From: an uncultured Lentibacter sp.
GTDB lineage: Bacteria > Pseudomonadota > Alphaproteobacteria > Rhodobacterales > Rhodobacteraceae
Assembly: GCF_937123735.1 (NCBI RefSeq)
Contig: NZ_CAKZKL010000017.1
Location: forward strand, 1 to 64,000
DNA length: 64,000 bases
Direction of reading: 5' to 3'
Made by a program: the position numbers and the translations under genes. Of this stretch, positions 44,376 through 52,925 are shown one piece after another (the stretch's first letter is position 1; each line of letters starts with the position of its first letter). The notes under the pieces are model-generated. The model was given only the letters and a program-made list of their open reading frames with translations, had not been told where the DNA came from and searched no databases.

Positions 44376-45395
44376 TTAGTCAAACACGCCTGTAACGCGG
44401 CCAAGCAGCATGAAGGCGCGGGCGCTGCGGGTGGCGGCGAGCGCGCTGATTTCGCTGTCGCTGGCCTCGCTTTCAAATTGCACGAAGCTTTTGTCAAACC
44501 GGCGCAGGAAGTGGTGCACGGCGTCCCGGAAGATCGGATCTTCGCGCATACGCCCGGCTGTGAGCGCCAGGGACGAGCGGTCCCGCACCCCGCCAAGGGC
44601 GGCGATTTCGCGGCCGCGCGTGCCGGCGGCAAATTTGCGCCAGACATCCGGATGGGCCATATCGGGGGTGAGATCGTCCATATAGATGCCGTCTTGGCTG
44701 AGCAGGGTCAGCACATCTTGAGCGGCCTGCACGAGACCGGCGACGGCCCTATCCTTGAGCGCGCGGCGCAAGGCGGTGAAGCCCTGTGTATCCTCGGCTG
44801 TTTCGGGGAAATTGATGGCGCGGATGAAGTCTTCCCGGCCGATTGCGGGGGCCATGTCTTCGGCGGAGGTGCCAAGCGGCAGAGAGGTTTGCGCGGCCTC
44901 GGCCTGTGGGTGTGGCGCGGGGCGTTTGGCGCGCGGGTCGCGCGTGGAGGTAAAGGTGGCCAGGGCGCTTTCTGTTTTGCGCTGGGCCGCGGCGATTTCA
45001 TCCAGTTTGCGCGCCACCGAAGGCTCTGACCCGACGCGCCCTGCGTGGCTTTGGACGATATAGGCGTGGCGGATCGCATCAATCGCGGCTTGCAGGCGTT
45101 GGCTTTCCTCGCGCATGATCTTGGAGGAGCGCGCGGCGGTTGCGGCCACCCATATCATTCCCACCGGCATGAAGATGGCCAGCATGGTCATCATGAAACG
45201 CAGCGGGCCTTCGCTGCTGCTTGTCGCGTCGTCTGCGCCGGAGGGTGCGGGCAGGACGACAAAAAACACCACCGCGCCCAACAACCAGAGAGCAGACAGC
45301 ACCAGCGCGATGATTTCGATAGAGGTGATTTTTTCAGCGGCGGGGCGGTCGTAGATTCCGAGCTGGGTCGGACGTGGTTCTTGAGGCTCTGACAT
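44376..45395 (-). CDS. Two-helix membrane protein of unknown function
   Basis: 339 residues. Two membrane helices (about 27-48 and 68-88) separated by a short periplasmic loop, then a coiled segment (SSKIMREESQRLQAAIDAIRHAY) and a long cytoplasmic domain of about 160 residues (DFIRAINFPETAEDTQGFTALRRAL... to the end). The C-terminal part is strongly helical and looks conserved, but no family is recognised. Transcribed in the same direction as greA, which lies upstream. Confidence 0.78.
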   Translation of the reverse strand: MSEPQEPRPTQLGIYDRPAAEKITSIEIIALVLSALWLLGAVVFFVVLPAPSGADDATSSSEGPLRFMMTMLAIFMPVGMIWVAATAARSSKIMREESQRLQAAIDAIRHAYIVQSHAGRVGSEPSVARKLDEIAAAQRKTESALATFTSTRDPRAKRPAPHPQAEAAQTSLPLGTSAEDMAPAIGREDFIRAINFPETAEDTQGFTALRRALKDRAVAGLVQAAQDVLTLLSQDGIYMDDLTPDMAHPDVWRKFAAGTRGREIAALGGVRDRSSLALTAGRMREDPIFRDAVHHFLRRFDKSFVQFESEASDSEISALAATRSARAFMLLGRVTGVFD

Positions 45396-45416
45396 GGCGC
45401 ACTCTTACAATTACAA

Positions 45417-45887
45417 TCAGGCGAAGGTGATTTTCAGGATTTCATAGCTGCGCTCTCCGCCCGGGGTGCGCACCTCGACACTGTCGCCCTCGTCTTTGCC
45501 GATCAGAGCGCGGGCGATGGGCGAATTCATGTTGAGCAGACCCTTTTCGATATTGGCTTCATGCTCGCCGACGATCTGCCAGGTTTTCTCCTCGTCGGTG
45601 TCTTCATCGACCAGCGTGACCGTGGCACCAAACTTTACGGCACCGGAAAGCTTGGCCGGGTCGATCACCTCGGCGCGGCTCAACACAGCTTCAAGCTCCT
45701 GAATGCGCCCTTCGATAAAGCCCTGTTTTTCGCGCGCGGAGTGGTATTCGGCGTTTTCTTTCAGATCGCCCAGTTCGCGCGCTTCGGCGATGGCCGAGAT
45801 CACCGCGGGGCGCTCGACGGATTTGAGGGTTTTGAGCTCAGCCTCAAGCGCAGCATGGCCTGCGCGTGTCATTGGAAATTTGTCCAT
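45417..45887 (-). CDS. greA: Transcription elongation factor GreA
   Basis: 156 residues from the ATG at 45887 ([18 protein letters not shown]); the much longer ORF upstream is not coding. N-terminal coiled coil with the acidic tip [18 protein letters not shown] that enters the RNA polymerase secondary channel, then the FKBP-like C-terminal domain [18 protein letters not shown]. Rescues backtracked polymerase by stimulating transcript cleavage. Confidence 0.97.
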   Translation of the reverse strand: MDKFPMTRAGHAALEAELKTLKSVERPAVISAIAEARELGDLKENAEYHSAREKQGFIEGRIQELEAVLSRAEVIDPAKLSGAVKFGATVTLVDEDTDEEKTWQIVGEHEANIEKGLLNMNSPIARALIGKDEGDSVEVRTPGGERSYEILKITFA

Positions 45888-46088
45888 TACACTGCCTTTT
45901 GTCTTTTTATTGTCGCCTATTGCGGATGGAGCGGCGCGGTTTGCGCTGCCTTGCGTCGGTTTGGAGCAGTTTGTCTCAGAGAGGGGTTGTCTTGCAATAG
46001 GGGAATGGTCGGGGCGCAGCAATAGCGCGAATTTGGCGACTGACGTGTGGAAACTTTGCAGATTGGCCAATAATCGGTCCGGCTGCGA

Positions 46089-46116
46089 TTGACGTGGTGA
46101 CTTGATGCCATGTAAT
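46089..46116 (+). promoter_or_regulatory. Promoter of the ETF-ubiquinone oxidoreductase gene
   Basis: TTGACG (46089-46094), 16-base spacer, TGTAAT (46111-46116), about 48 bases upstream of the start codon. It lies in the 276-base divergent gap to greA, which holds no other recognisable feature. Confidence 0.6.
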
Positions 46117-46163
46117 TCTGCGTGAAATTTTGTTACCCAACACGCGCAGGAAGGGAAAAGAAC

Positions 46164-47807
46164 ATGTCCGATACAGCCCGCGAGACTATGGAATATGATG
46201 TTGTGATCGTTGGTGCGGGGCCTGCGGGCCTGTCGGCTGCGATCCGCCTCAAACAGCTTGATGAAACGCTGGATGTTGTCGTGCTGGAGAAGGGCTCCGA
46301 AGTGGGCGCGCATATTCTCTCCGGCGCGGTGCTTGACCCTTGCGGGCTTAACAAGCTGATCCCTGACTGGAAGGAAAAGGGCGCGCCGCTGAATGTGCCT
46401 GTGAAGGAAGACAACTTCTATATGCTGGGTGAAGCGGGCGAGATGCGCATTCCCAACTTCCCGATGCCGCCGTTGATGAACAATCACGGCAATTACATTG
46501 TCTCCATGGGCAATGTCACCCGCTGGATGGCCGAGCAGGCCGAAGCGCTAGGTGTCGAAATTTTCCCAGGCATGGCCTGTAGCGAACTGGTCTATGAGGG
46601 CGAGCGGCTGAAGGGTGTTGTGGCGGGTGAGTTCGGCCTGAACCCCGATGGCAGCAAGTCGGACGGGTATGAGCCCGGCATGGAGCTGCACGGCAAATAT
46701 GTGTTCCTCTCCGAAGGTGTGCGCGGCAGCCTCGCGAAAGAGGTGATTGCCAAATACAACCTCGCCGAGGGCCATGAGCCGCAGAAATACGGCCTCGGTA
46801 TGAAAGAGATTTGGGAGATCGACCCGGAGAAGCACCGCGAGGGCAGTGTGACCCATACGATGGGCTGGCCTTTGGGCGGCAATGCGGGTGGCGGCTCGTT
46901 TATTTATCACCTTGAGAACAATCAGGTTTATGTCGGGTTTGTGGTGCATCTCAACTACAAGAACCCCCATCTTTACCCCTATATGGAGTTCCAGCGCTTC
47001 AAGCATCATCCGATGGTGGCCGAGCTGCTCAAGGGCGGCAAGCGCGTGGCTTATGGCGCGCGGGCCATTTCAGAGGGCGGCTATCAGTCGATGCCCAAAA
47101 TGGTTGCGCCGGGTGTGGCGCTCTTGGGCTGCTCTGTGGGCATGGTCAACGTGCCGCGCATCAAGGGCAACCACAATGCGATGCTCTCGGGCATGGCGGC
47201 GGCTGAAGCGGCGCATGAAGCGATTGCCGCGGGCCGCGCGGGCGACGAGCTGGCCGCTTACGAGGCCGAGGTGCGCACAGGCGCGATCGGCAAGGACCTC
47301 AAGAAGGTGCGCAATGTGAAGCCGATGTGGTCCAAGTGGGGCTTGCTGCCTTCGCTTGTGCTGGGGGGCTTGGATATGTGGACAAACACGCTCGGCTTCT
47401 CGCTTTTTGGCACCATGAAGCACGGCAAGAACGACGCCGACAGCACCGAGCCTGCGGCGGCGCATAAAGAGATTGATTATCCCAAGCCCGATGGCACGCT
47501 GAGCTTTGACCGCCTCACGAACGTGAGCTTCTCGATGACCAACCACGAGGAGAGCCAGCCTGCGCATTTGAAGCTCAAGGATGCCTCTGTGCCGATCTCG
47601 ATCAACCTGCCGAAATACGCAGAACCTGCGCAGCGCTATTGCCCTGCGGGTGTTTATGAGGTGGTTGAGAAGGATGGCGAGGACCAGTTCGTGATCAACT
47701 TCCAGAACTGCGTGCACTGCAAAACCTGTGATATCAAGGACCCGAGCCAGAACATCAACTGGACAACGCCTCAGGGGGGCGATGGGCCGAACTATCCGAA
47801 CATGTAA
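46164..47807 (+). CDS. Electron transfer flavoprotein-ubiquinone oxidoreductase
   Basis: 547 residues from the ATG at 46164 with AGGAAGGG upstream. FAD motif [17 protein letters not shown] near residue 13, the ubiquinone-binding membrane-surface region [39 protein letters not shown], and the C-terminal 4Fe-4S site with CPAGVYE and [16 protein letters not shown]. Passes electrons from ETF (acyl-CoA dehydrogenases and others) to ubiquinone at the inner membrane; it would serve the acyl-CoA dehydrogenase encoded at 35.8-37.5 kb. The standard symbol varies, so none is given. Confidence 0.97.
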   Translation: MSDTARETMEYDVVIVGAGPAGLSAAIRLKQLDETLDVVVLEKGSEVGAHILSGAVLDPCGLNKLIPDWKEKGAPLNVPVKEDNFYMLGEAGEMRIPNFPMPPLMNNHGNYIVSMGNVTRWMAEQAEALGVEIFPGMACSELVYEGERLKGVVAGEFGLNPDGSKSDGYEPGMELHGKYVFLSEGVRGSLAKEVIAKYNLAEGHEPQKYGLGMKEIWEIDPEKHREGSVTHTMGWPLGGNAGGGSFIYHLENNQVYVGFVVHLNYKNPHLYPYMEFQRFKHHPMVAELLKGGKRVAYGARAISEGGYQSMPKMVAPGVALLGCSVGMVNVPRIKGNHNAMLSGMAAAEAAHEAIAAGRAGDELAAYEAEVRTGAIGKDLKKVRNVKPMWSKWGLLPSLVLGGLDMWTNTLGFSLFGTMKHGKNDADSTEPAAAHKEIDYPKPDGTLSFDRLTNVSFSMTNHEESQPAHLKLKDASVPISINLPKYAEPAQRYCPAGVYEVVEKDGEDQFVINFQNCVHCKTCDIKDPSQNINWTTPQGGDGPNYPNM

Positions 47808-47815
47808 CGCAAAAC

Positions 47816-47841
47816 GGGCGGGGGCTGACCCCACCCCTTTT
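47816..47841 (+). terminator. Intrinsic terminator after the ETF-QO gene
   Basis: GGG-C-GGGG, loop GCTGA, CCCC-A-CCC, then C and TTTT; seven G-C pairs with one mismatch, nine bases after the stop. Confidence 0.8.
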
Positions 47842-48035
47842 GTGTGTGGCGCTGGGGTGCCAAGGCGGCAGGCCAGCGGGACGATCCCTGAGGGGCAGCC
47901 GCTGGTGTGCTCCCTGCGCGCCGCACTTGGGCAGTGATGTGCCGCTTGGAGTGAGGCCGGGAGGCCTTCACCTTGCGTTTACGGCTTTCATGTTTAGGTT
48001 GGGGGCTGGATATTAATGGCAAGAGGGCCGCAGGG

Positions 48036-49757
48036 ATGTTGACAGCTTTCAGACAGGTGGCGCTTTTGGTGGGGCTTGCCGGGGTTTTGGCTGCGCCGCT
48101 GCCCGCCGTCGCAGGGAGCTTTTCGGGCGCATATTTGGCAGCACGGCAGGCCCAGTTTGCCAATGATTACAGCACAGCAGCGCGCTATTTCACCATTGCT
48201 TTGACGCGCGATCCATCCAACATCAGCTTGATGGAAGAGCTCGTCTTGGCACAGGTGGCGCTGGGCCAGTTTGAGCGCGCGGCAGTCGTGGCGCGCCAGA
48301 TGGAAGCCAATGGCCACAAAAGCCAGATTGGCCAGATGGCTTTGGCCGCCGTTGAAGGGGCCGAAGGGGCCTATGATGCGCTGATTGCGCGCGCTGATGC
48401 ACAACGGCTGATGGGCGATCTTGTGGATCGGCTGGTCAAGGCCTGGGCGCTTGTGGGCCGGGGCGATATGCGCGCTGCCCTGATCGAGTTTGATGCGGTG
48501 ACGCAGGCCAGCGGCACCCGTGCTTTTGGCATGTATCACAAAGCGCTGGCGCTGGCGCTGGTGGGCGATCTTGAGGCCGCCGAGGCGCTGTTTGGCGCCG
48601 GGCAACCCGGCACGATCATCGGCGCGCGGCGCGGGGTTGTGGCGCATGTGCAGATCCTGAGCCAGCTTGGCCGGACGACAGAGGCGCTCGCGCTGCTGGA
48701 CGCCCGCTTCGGCGCGACGCAAGACCCTGAGATCGTGCAGATGCGCAGCAAGATAACCGCTGGCGAGGGGCTGCGCTTTGATGTGTTGCGCGGGCCCAAG
48801 GAAGGCCTCGCGGAGGTGTTTTTCACCATTGCCGGGGCGCTCGCGGGGGAGCCGCGCGGCACGGACACCTTGTTGTTTGCCCGTGTGGCGCAACATATTC
48901 GCCCGGATTTTGTGGATGCGAGCCTGCTGTTGGCGCAACTTCTGGAAGATCAGGGGCAATATGAGGCAGCGGTTGCGGCTTACCGTGCGGTGCCAGCCAG
49001 CCATCCGGCCTTTCATGTGGCCGAAATGGGCCGCGCCGAGAGCCTGCGCGAGGCCGGCAAGCTGGATACGGCGATTGAAGTATTGACGCGCCTGGCACAG
49101 AGCCACGGGCAGCTGCCCGTCGTGCACAGTGCTTTGGGCGATTTGCTGCGCAGTGATGAGCGGTTTGAGAGCGCCGCAGAGGCATATGACCGCTCTCTCG
49201 CGCTTTGGGAGGGGCGCGAAAACACTGATTGGCGCACCTATTACACCCGCGGTATCGTGCATGAGCGTCTGGGCAATTGGGCGCAGGCGGAGGCCGATTT
49301 TCGGACGGCCTTGAAGATCAGCCCGGGGCAGCCAAACGTGCTGAATTATCTTGGATATTCGCTGGTTGAAAAACAGATCAAGCTTGATGAGGCGCTGGAG
49401 ATGATCCAGGAGGCCGTCGCGGCGCGCCCGCAGAGCGGCTATATTATCGACAGCCTTGGCTGGGCGCTGTTCCGGCTTGGGCGTTTTGAGGAGGCCGTGC
49501 CGCATATGGAGCGGGCGGCAGAACTGATGTCGATAGATCCGGTTGTGAACGACCATCTGGGCGATGTCTATTGGGCCGTGGGCCGCCGGCTTGAGGCGCA
49601 ATTCCAGTGGAAGCGGGCCCTGTCATTCATTGACTATGGCGAGGTGAGCGAGGATGCCGACCCCGCGCGGATCCGGCGCAAGCTTGAGGTTGGGCTGGAC
49701 CGTGTGCTTGAGGAAGAGGGCGCGACACCGCTTGAGCTTGTGAAAGACGATCGCTGA
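48036..49757 (+). CDS. Periplasmic or outer-membrane tetratricopeptide repeat protein
   Basis: 573 residues from the ATG at 48036. Signal peptide (MLTAFRQVALLVGLAGVLAAPLPAVAG), then about twelve helical TPR-like units: the most regular are near residues 27-60 (SGAYLAARQAQFANDYSTAA), 290-330, 365-400 and 430-530 (LNYLGYSLVEKQIKLDEALE, IIDSLGWALFRLGRFEEAV). Such proteins scaffold envelope complexes; Rhodobacteraceae homologues are generally next to ispE, as here (one base apart). Specific partner unknown. Confidence 0.87.
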   Translation: MLTAFRQVALLVGLAGVLAAPLPAVAGSFSGAYLAARQAQFANDYSTAARYFTIALTRDPSNISLMEELVLAQVALGQFERAAVVARQMEANGHKSQIGQMALAAVEGAEGAYDALIARADAQRLMGDLVDRLVKAWALVGRGDMRAALIEFDAVTQASGTRAFGMYHKALALALVGDLEAAEALFGAGQPGTIIGARRGVVAHVQILSQLGRTTEALALLDARFGATQDPEIVQMRSKITAGEGLRFDVLRGPKEGLAEVFFTIAGALAGEPRGTDTLLFARVAQHIRPDFVDASLLLAQLLEDQGQYEAAVAAYRAVPASHPAFHVAEMGRAESLREAGKLDTAIEVLTRLAQSHGQLPVVHSALGDLLRSDERFESAAEAYDRSLALWEGRENTDWRTYYTRGIVHERLGNWAQAEADFRTALKISPGQPNVLNYLGYSLVEKQIKLDEALEMIQEAVAARPQSGYIIDSLGWALFRLGRFEEAVPHMERAAELMSIDPVVNDHLGDVYWAVGRRLEAQFQWKRALSFIDYGEVSEDADPARIRRKLEVGLDRVLEEEGATPLELVKDDR

Positions 49758-49758
49758 T

Positions 49759-50619
49759 ATGCGCCCGCAATCAGGTGCAGCTGGCGCGCAGCCGGTTTGG
49801 GCGCGCGCTTTTGCGCCGGCAAAGGTTAACCTTGCCCTGCATGTGACCGGGCAGCGCGCCGACGGCTATCACAGCCTGGAAAGCCTCGTGGTCTTTGCCA
49901 ATATCGGAGACAGCTTGCGCGCCCGCAGAAGCTCTGTGGCGCAGCTGCATGTGCAGGGGCCCATGGCACAAGCTGTGCCGGAGGGGCCTGAAAATCTGGT
50001 GCTCAAAGCCGCAGCCTGGGCCGGGCAGACGGCTGCGTTTGAGCTGGAAAAAAACCTGCCTGCTGCGGCCGGCCTGGGCGGGGGGTCCTCTGATGCGGCG
50101 GCGGCTTTGCGTGCGCTTGAGGCACTGACGGGGCAGGCTGTCGATGTGGCCAGGCTGGCCGAGCTGGGGGCGGATGTGCCGGTGTGCTATCGGGCGCGGG
50201 CGTGTCTCATGCGCGGTGTGGGCGAGCTGATCGAGGATGTGACCCTGCCGCCCATGGCCGCAATTCTGGCCAATCCGCGGGTGGATGTGGCCACGCCCGC
50301 CGTCTTTGAGAGGCTGGACAGCAAGACAAACCCAGGCTTGCCTGCGCTGCCCGGCTTTGCGGATGCCGCTGCCTTGCAACGGTTTCTGGCCGAGCAGACC
50401 CGAAACGACCTTGAGGTGCCGGCGCGCGCGCTTGCACCGGTGATTGATGAGGTGCTGGACCGCCTTTGGGGCCTTGAAGACGTGCGCCTTGCGCGCATGT
50501 CAGGCTCCGGGGCCAGCTGTTTTGCGCTGTTTGACGAGATCAGCGCCGCCGAGCGCGGCGCAGAGGCGCTTCGGGCGCAGCGGCCTGATTGGTGGATCGG
50601 CGCCGTTTGGCTGAGTTGA
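49759..50619 (+). CDS. ispE: 4-diphosphocytidyl-2-C-methyl-D-erythritol kinase
   Basis: 286 residues. GHMP kinase motifs: APAKVNLALHVTGQRADGYHSLES with the catalytic Lys and Asp region, the ATP-binding PAAAGLGGGSSDAAAALRAL, and MSGSGASCFALF near the C-terminus. Phosphorylates CDP-methylerythritol in the MEP isoprenoid pathway. Confidence 0.96.
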   Translation: MRPQSGAAGAQPVWARAFAPAKVNLALHVTGQRADGYHSLESLVVFANIGDSLRARRSSVAQLHVQGPMAQAVPEGPENLVLKAAAWAGQTAAFELEKNLPAAAGLGGGSSDAAAALRALEALTGQAVDVARLAELGADVPVCYRARACLMRGVGELIEDVTLPPMAAILANPRVDVATPAVFERLDSKTNPGLPALPGFADAAALQRFLAEQTRNDLEVPARALAPVIDEVLDRLWGLEDVRLARMSGSGASCFALFDEISAAERGAEALRAQRPDWWIGAVWLS

Positions 50620-50690
50620 GAGAAATTTCTGCGAAAGCTTGCAACCTTTTGTTCACCGATTAGATTTAGGCTGAGAGAAGGAATCAGCTC

Positions 50691-51023
50691 ATGCCCAAGC
50701 TCATCAAACTCTATATTGTGAATGTCGCGATCGGCTTTGCCTTGGCCGGGCTGTTTGTGGCCATGCTGCTGTGGTTCAATATTGCCAATCTCTGGCATCT
50801 TGTGAGCACCTCGGACAAGGGTATCCTGGCGGTCATGATCCTTTGGGTGTCAAACGGGATTATTTTTGCCGGTGTGCAGTTTGGCATCGCCGTGATGCGC
50901 ATAAAGGATGACGATGACGACGAGCCACGCGGTGGCACGCGCGCGCCCAGCCTTGTGCATCTCGCTGAGCCGGTGCCTGTGCGCGTGACACCAAAGCGCC
51001 AGCCACAGGCCCGCCGCCCCTAA
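50691..51023 (+). CDS. Two-helix membrane protein of unknown function
   Basis: 110 residues with AAGGA upstream. Helices at about 7-30 (YIVNVAIGFALAGLFVAMLLWF) and 45-66, followed by an acidic-then-basic tail (KDDDDDEPRGG...). No family recognised; Rhodobacteraceae-type small inner membrane protein. Confidence 0.75.
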   Translation: MPKLIKLYIVNVAIGFALAGLFVAMLLWFNIANLWHLVSTSDKGILAVMILWVSNGIIFAGVQFGIAVMRIKDDDDDEPRGGTRAPSLVHLAEPVPVRVTPKRQPQARRP

Positions 51024-51059
51024 ACGCTCATTCTTTTCAAGAAAATGTGGTGACGGAAC

Positions 51060-51240
51060 CACCGCAGCCGTTGGGTTATCTCATTCCCGAGGACCTGTAT
51101 GTACAGGTGGGCGTCAGGTAACATGGCCAGGGCCATGACAGAGCCAACTCCCTCGGAATTGCTTAAGGCCACCGGAATGCAACCGTAAACGAGAAGGGCA
51201 GAAGCCGTCAAACGATAGGTAGGGCTTCGCAGGGGGCTGC
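51060..51240. ncRNA. Candidate structured RNA or leader upstream of mmcB (unidentified)
   Basis: In the 279-base gap 51024-51302 the bases 51083-51092 (ATTCC-C-GAGG) pair with 51151-51159 (CCTCGGAAT) with one bulge, enclosing two perfect hairpins: ACCTGT-ATGT-ACAGGT (51093-51108) and CATGGCC-AG-GGCCATG (51122-51137). A further CGCAG-GGGG-CTGCG hairpin lies near 51228-51241. No known riboswitch, 6S, SRP or tmRNA core is recognised. No credible ORF lies there. Confidence 0.35.
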
Positions 51241-51276
51241 GCAAGGGCCATTGGCCGCGAATCGGGCTTGATAGAC

Positions 51277-51291
51277 GTTCACATTTTGTTC
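51277..51291 (+). promoter_or_regulatory. LexA (SOS) box of mmcB
   Basis: GTTC-ACATTTT-GTTC, an exact match to the alphaproteobacterial LexA consensus GTTC-N7-GTTC, ending 11 bases before the mmcB start codon. It would block transcription until DNA damage. Confidence 0.85.
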
Positions 51292-51302
51292 ACCATGAGG
51301 CC

Positions 51303-51743
51303 ATGACAGATATTTTTGAGAGATCACAACAGGGCCAGCTTCTGGCGCGCGGTGTGTGCCGACATTTGCGCAGCTATGATTTTGCAACCGTGGAAGAGTT
51401 TGTCCCGGAGCGTGGCAAGCGTGTGGACGTGATGGCACTTGGGCCAAAGGGTGAGATTTGGGTGATTGAGTGCAAATCCAGCCGCGAGGATTTCAGGGCC
51501 GATCAGAAATGGGAGGGCTACCTGGAGTGGTGTGATCGGTTTTTCTGGGCGGTCGATGAGGCGTTTCCGTTGGAGCTCTTGCCGGATGACACCGGGCTGA
51601 TCATGGCAGATGCCTATGGCGCGCAAGTGGTGCGCATGGGGCCGGAAAGCAAGCTTGCTGCGGCACGGCGCAAGAAGGTTACGCTCAAATTTGCCCGCGA
51701 TGTGGCCCGCCGTCACCACCGGTTGCGCGATCCGAAGCTATAG
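51303..51743 (+). CDS. mmcB: MmcB family DNA repair protein
   Basis: 146 residues of the MmcB/DUF1052 family (PF06319), a restriction-endonuclease-like fold. The nuclease signature is seen as Asp42 in RVDVMALG and Glu56-x-Lys58 in VIECKSS, followed by DFRADQKWEGYLEWCDRFFWAV. In Caulobacter mmcB is SOS-induced and contributes to mitomycin C resistance; the perfect LexA box upstream fits that. The ATG is preceded by ATGAGGCC. Confidence 0.9.
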   Translation: MTDIFERSQQGQLLARGVCRHLRSYDFATVEEFVPERGKRVDVMALGPKGEIWVIECKSSREDFRADQKWEGYLEWCDRFFWAVDEAFPLELLPDDTGLIMADAYGAQVVRMGPESKLAAARRKKVTLKFARDVARRHHRLRDPKL

Positions 51744-51746
51744 GGC

Positions 51747-51926
51747 CTAGCCGCGGATGGCCTTGGCCGCCGCGCGAATTTCTTCGGCGATTTCTTCGGC
51801 CTCTTCAGGTGTGAAATCCATCGGGATTTCAACACCATCTGCCTCAACAAAAATGCGCACCATGCCCTGATCTGTCGGGCCGATCTGCATATTGGCTTCG
51901 ATGTCGCGTTCGGTGTTGATGCCCAT
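51747..51926 (-). CDS. DUF6324-like small acidic protein
   Basis: 59 residues from the ATG at 51926 with AAGGAGAG upstream, a strong site that fixes this start against the much longer ORF. Sequence MGINTERDIEANMQIGPTDQ continues to an acidic helix FTPEEAEEIAEEIRAAAKAI. Convergent with mmcB, three bases apart. Unknown function. Confidence 0.75.
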   Translation of the reverse strand: MGINTERDIEANMQIGPTDQGMVRIFVEADGVEIPMDFTPEEAEEIAEEIRAAAKAIRG

Positions 51927-52004
51927 GGCGGCTCTCCTTCGTTGCGGTTTTGAGCTAGCGAGTTTTGGCTTGCGATGCAAGGGCAGCGCAGGCAGGCTCC
52001 TGCC

Positions 52005-52487
52005 ATGAACGGGATAAGTTTGCGAGACTTTGGTGCCAAAGATGCGCGCTGGCTGGCCGAGCAGCACGGGCTGCTTTACGCGCGTGACGAGGGGTTTGAC
52101 GCCAGCTTTCAAGTGCTTGTCAGCGAGATTATCGCCGATTTTCTCACCAGCCATGATGCGGGCAGCGAGCGGGGCTGGATTGCCGAACGCGCGGGCAAGC
52201 GCCTCGGCTCGATCTTTTGTGTGCGCCTTGATGAAAACACTGCCAAGCTCAGGTTGTTTCTGCTCTTGCCCGAGGCGCGCGGGCTGGGTCTTGGCCGCCT
52301 GCTTCTGGGCACATGTATGGAATTTGCCCGCGCGCGGGGCTACCGCGCGATGAAACTCTGGACCCATGAGAGCCACAAAGCGGCCTGTGCGCTTTATGCC
52401 CGTGCAGGCTGGCGCTGTGTTTCGTCAAAACCTGTGCGCAGTTTTGGTGTCGATCTTGTGGAACAAAGCTGGGAAATCGCGCTTTAA
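52005..52487 (+). CDS. GNAT family N-acetyltransferase
   Basis: 160 residues from the ATG at 52005. Acetyl-CoA-binding motif A is LLPEARGLGLGRLLLGTCMEFA (R/Q-x-x-G-x-G/A pattern as RGLGLGR), with motif B LWTHESHKAACALYARAGW. It resembles the acetyltransferase half of MarR-GNAT fusion proteins but lacks the MarR domain. Substrate unknown. Confidence 0.87.
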   Translation: MNGISLRDFGAKDARWLAEQHGLLYARDEGFDASFQVLVSEIIADFLTSHDAGSERGWIAERAGKRLGSIFCVRLDENTAKLRLFLLLPEARGLGLGRLLLGTCMEFARARGYRAMKLWTHESHKAACALYARAGWRCVSSKPVRSFGVDLVEQSWEIAL

Positions 52488-52530
52488 GCCCCTTGCATTC
52501 GAAAGCGTGGAGCGCTAAATCGCCCCCAGT

Positions 52531-52607
52531 GCCGCCTTAGCTCAGTTGGTTAGAGCGCCTGATTGTGGATCAGGAGGTCCCTGGTTCGAGACCAGGAGGT
52601 GGTACCA
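52531..52607 (+). tRNA. tRNA-His(GTG) without G-1
   Basis: 77 bases including an encoded CCA. Anticodon loop TTGTGGA inside CCTGA/TCAGG, T loop GGTTCGAGACC. The acceptor stem starts GCCGCCT and ends AGGTGGT-A-CCA, giving a G1-U72 pair and discriminator A73; the base before position 1 is T, so the G-1 of normal tRNA-His is not encoded. This matches the known alphaproteobacterial tRNA-His type. Confidence 0.96.
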
Positions 52608-52925
52608 CTACTTTCCCGCTTCAACCGTGATCTCTTGCAAGAGCGTTGATCCGTCGCGCGCAAAAACCAGGATGCGCCCGTCTTGCGTGACCACGGCAAA
52701 CCAGTTTTCGCCTTGTGTGACGGCTTGGGCCTTTGTGCCCTCGGGCAAGCTGATGCGCGCAGGCAGCGGTGGCACATCGGCCTGCAAGCGGATGACAAGC
52801 AGGGCAATCACCGCTACAAGCCCGACAATCATCACCCCCGCAAGGGCTGTTACCAGAAGTTTGAGGTAGCGCACGAGGCTTGGGTCAACTTCAATTTGCT
52901 CTTGGCCTTCGGGGGTTTCATTCAT
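52608..52925 (-). CDS. DUF6476-like membrane protein
   Basis: 105 residues from the ATG at 52925. Acidic N-terminus, one helix (about 22-47, LKLLVTALAGVMIVGLVAVIALLVI), and a periplasmic beta-type domain ISLPEGTKAQAVTQGENWFAVVTQDGRILVF. The stop codon directly abuts the CCA of tRNA-His and the start codon overlaps the divergent rluD start by two bases. Unknown function. Confidence 0.8.
   Translation of the reverse strand: MNETPEGQEQIEVDPSLVRYLKLLVTALAGVMIVGLVAVIALLVIRLQADVPPLPARISLPEGTKAQAVTQGENWFAVVTQDGRILVFARDGSTLLQEITVEAGK

Noticed and set aside
51060..51240. 6S RNA, SRP RNA, tmRNA or a known riboswitch in the mmcB gap.
   Set aside because: The conserved 6S bubble, SRP tetraloop core, tmRNA tag and TPP, cobalamin or SAM cores could not be found; the region is listed as unidentified.
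51020..51244. Small minus-strand ORF (74 codons) in the mmcB upstream gap.
   Set aside because: No ribosome binding site, no recognisable protein features, and the sequence is better explained by paired stems.
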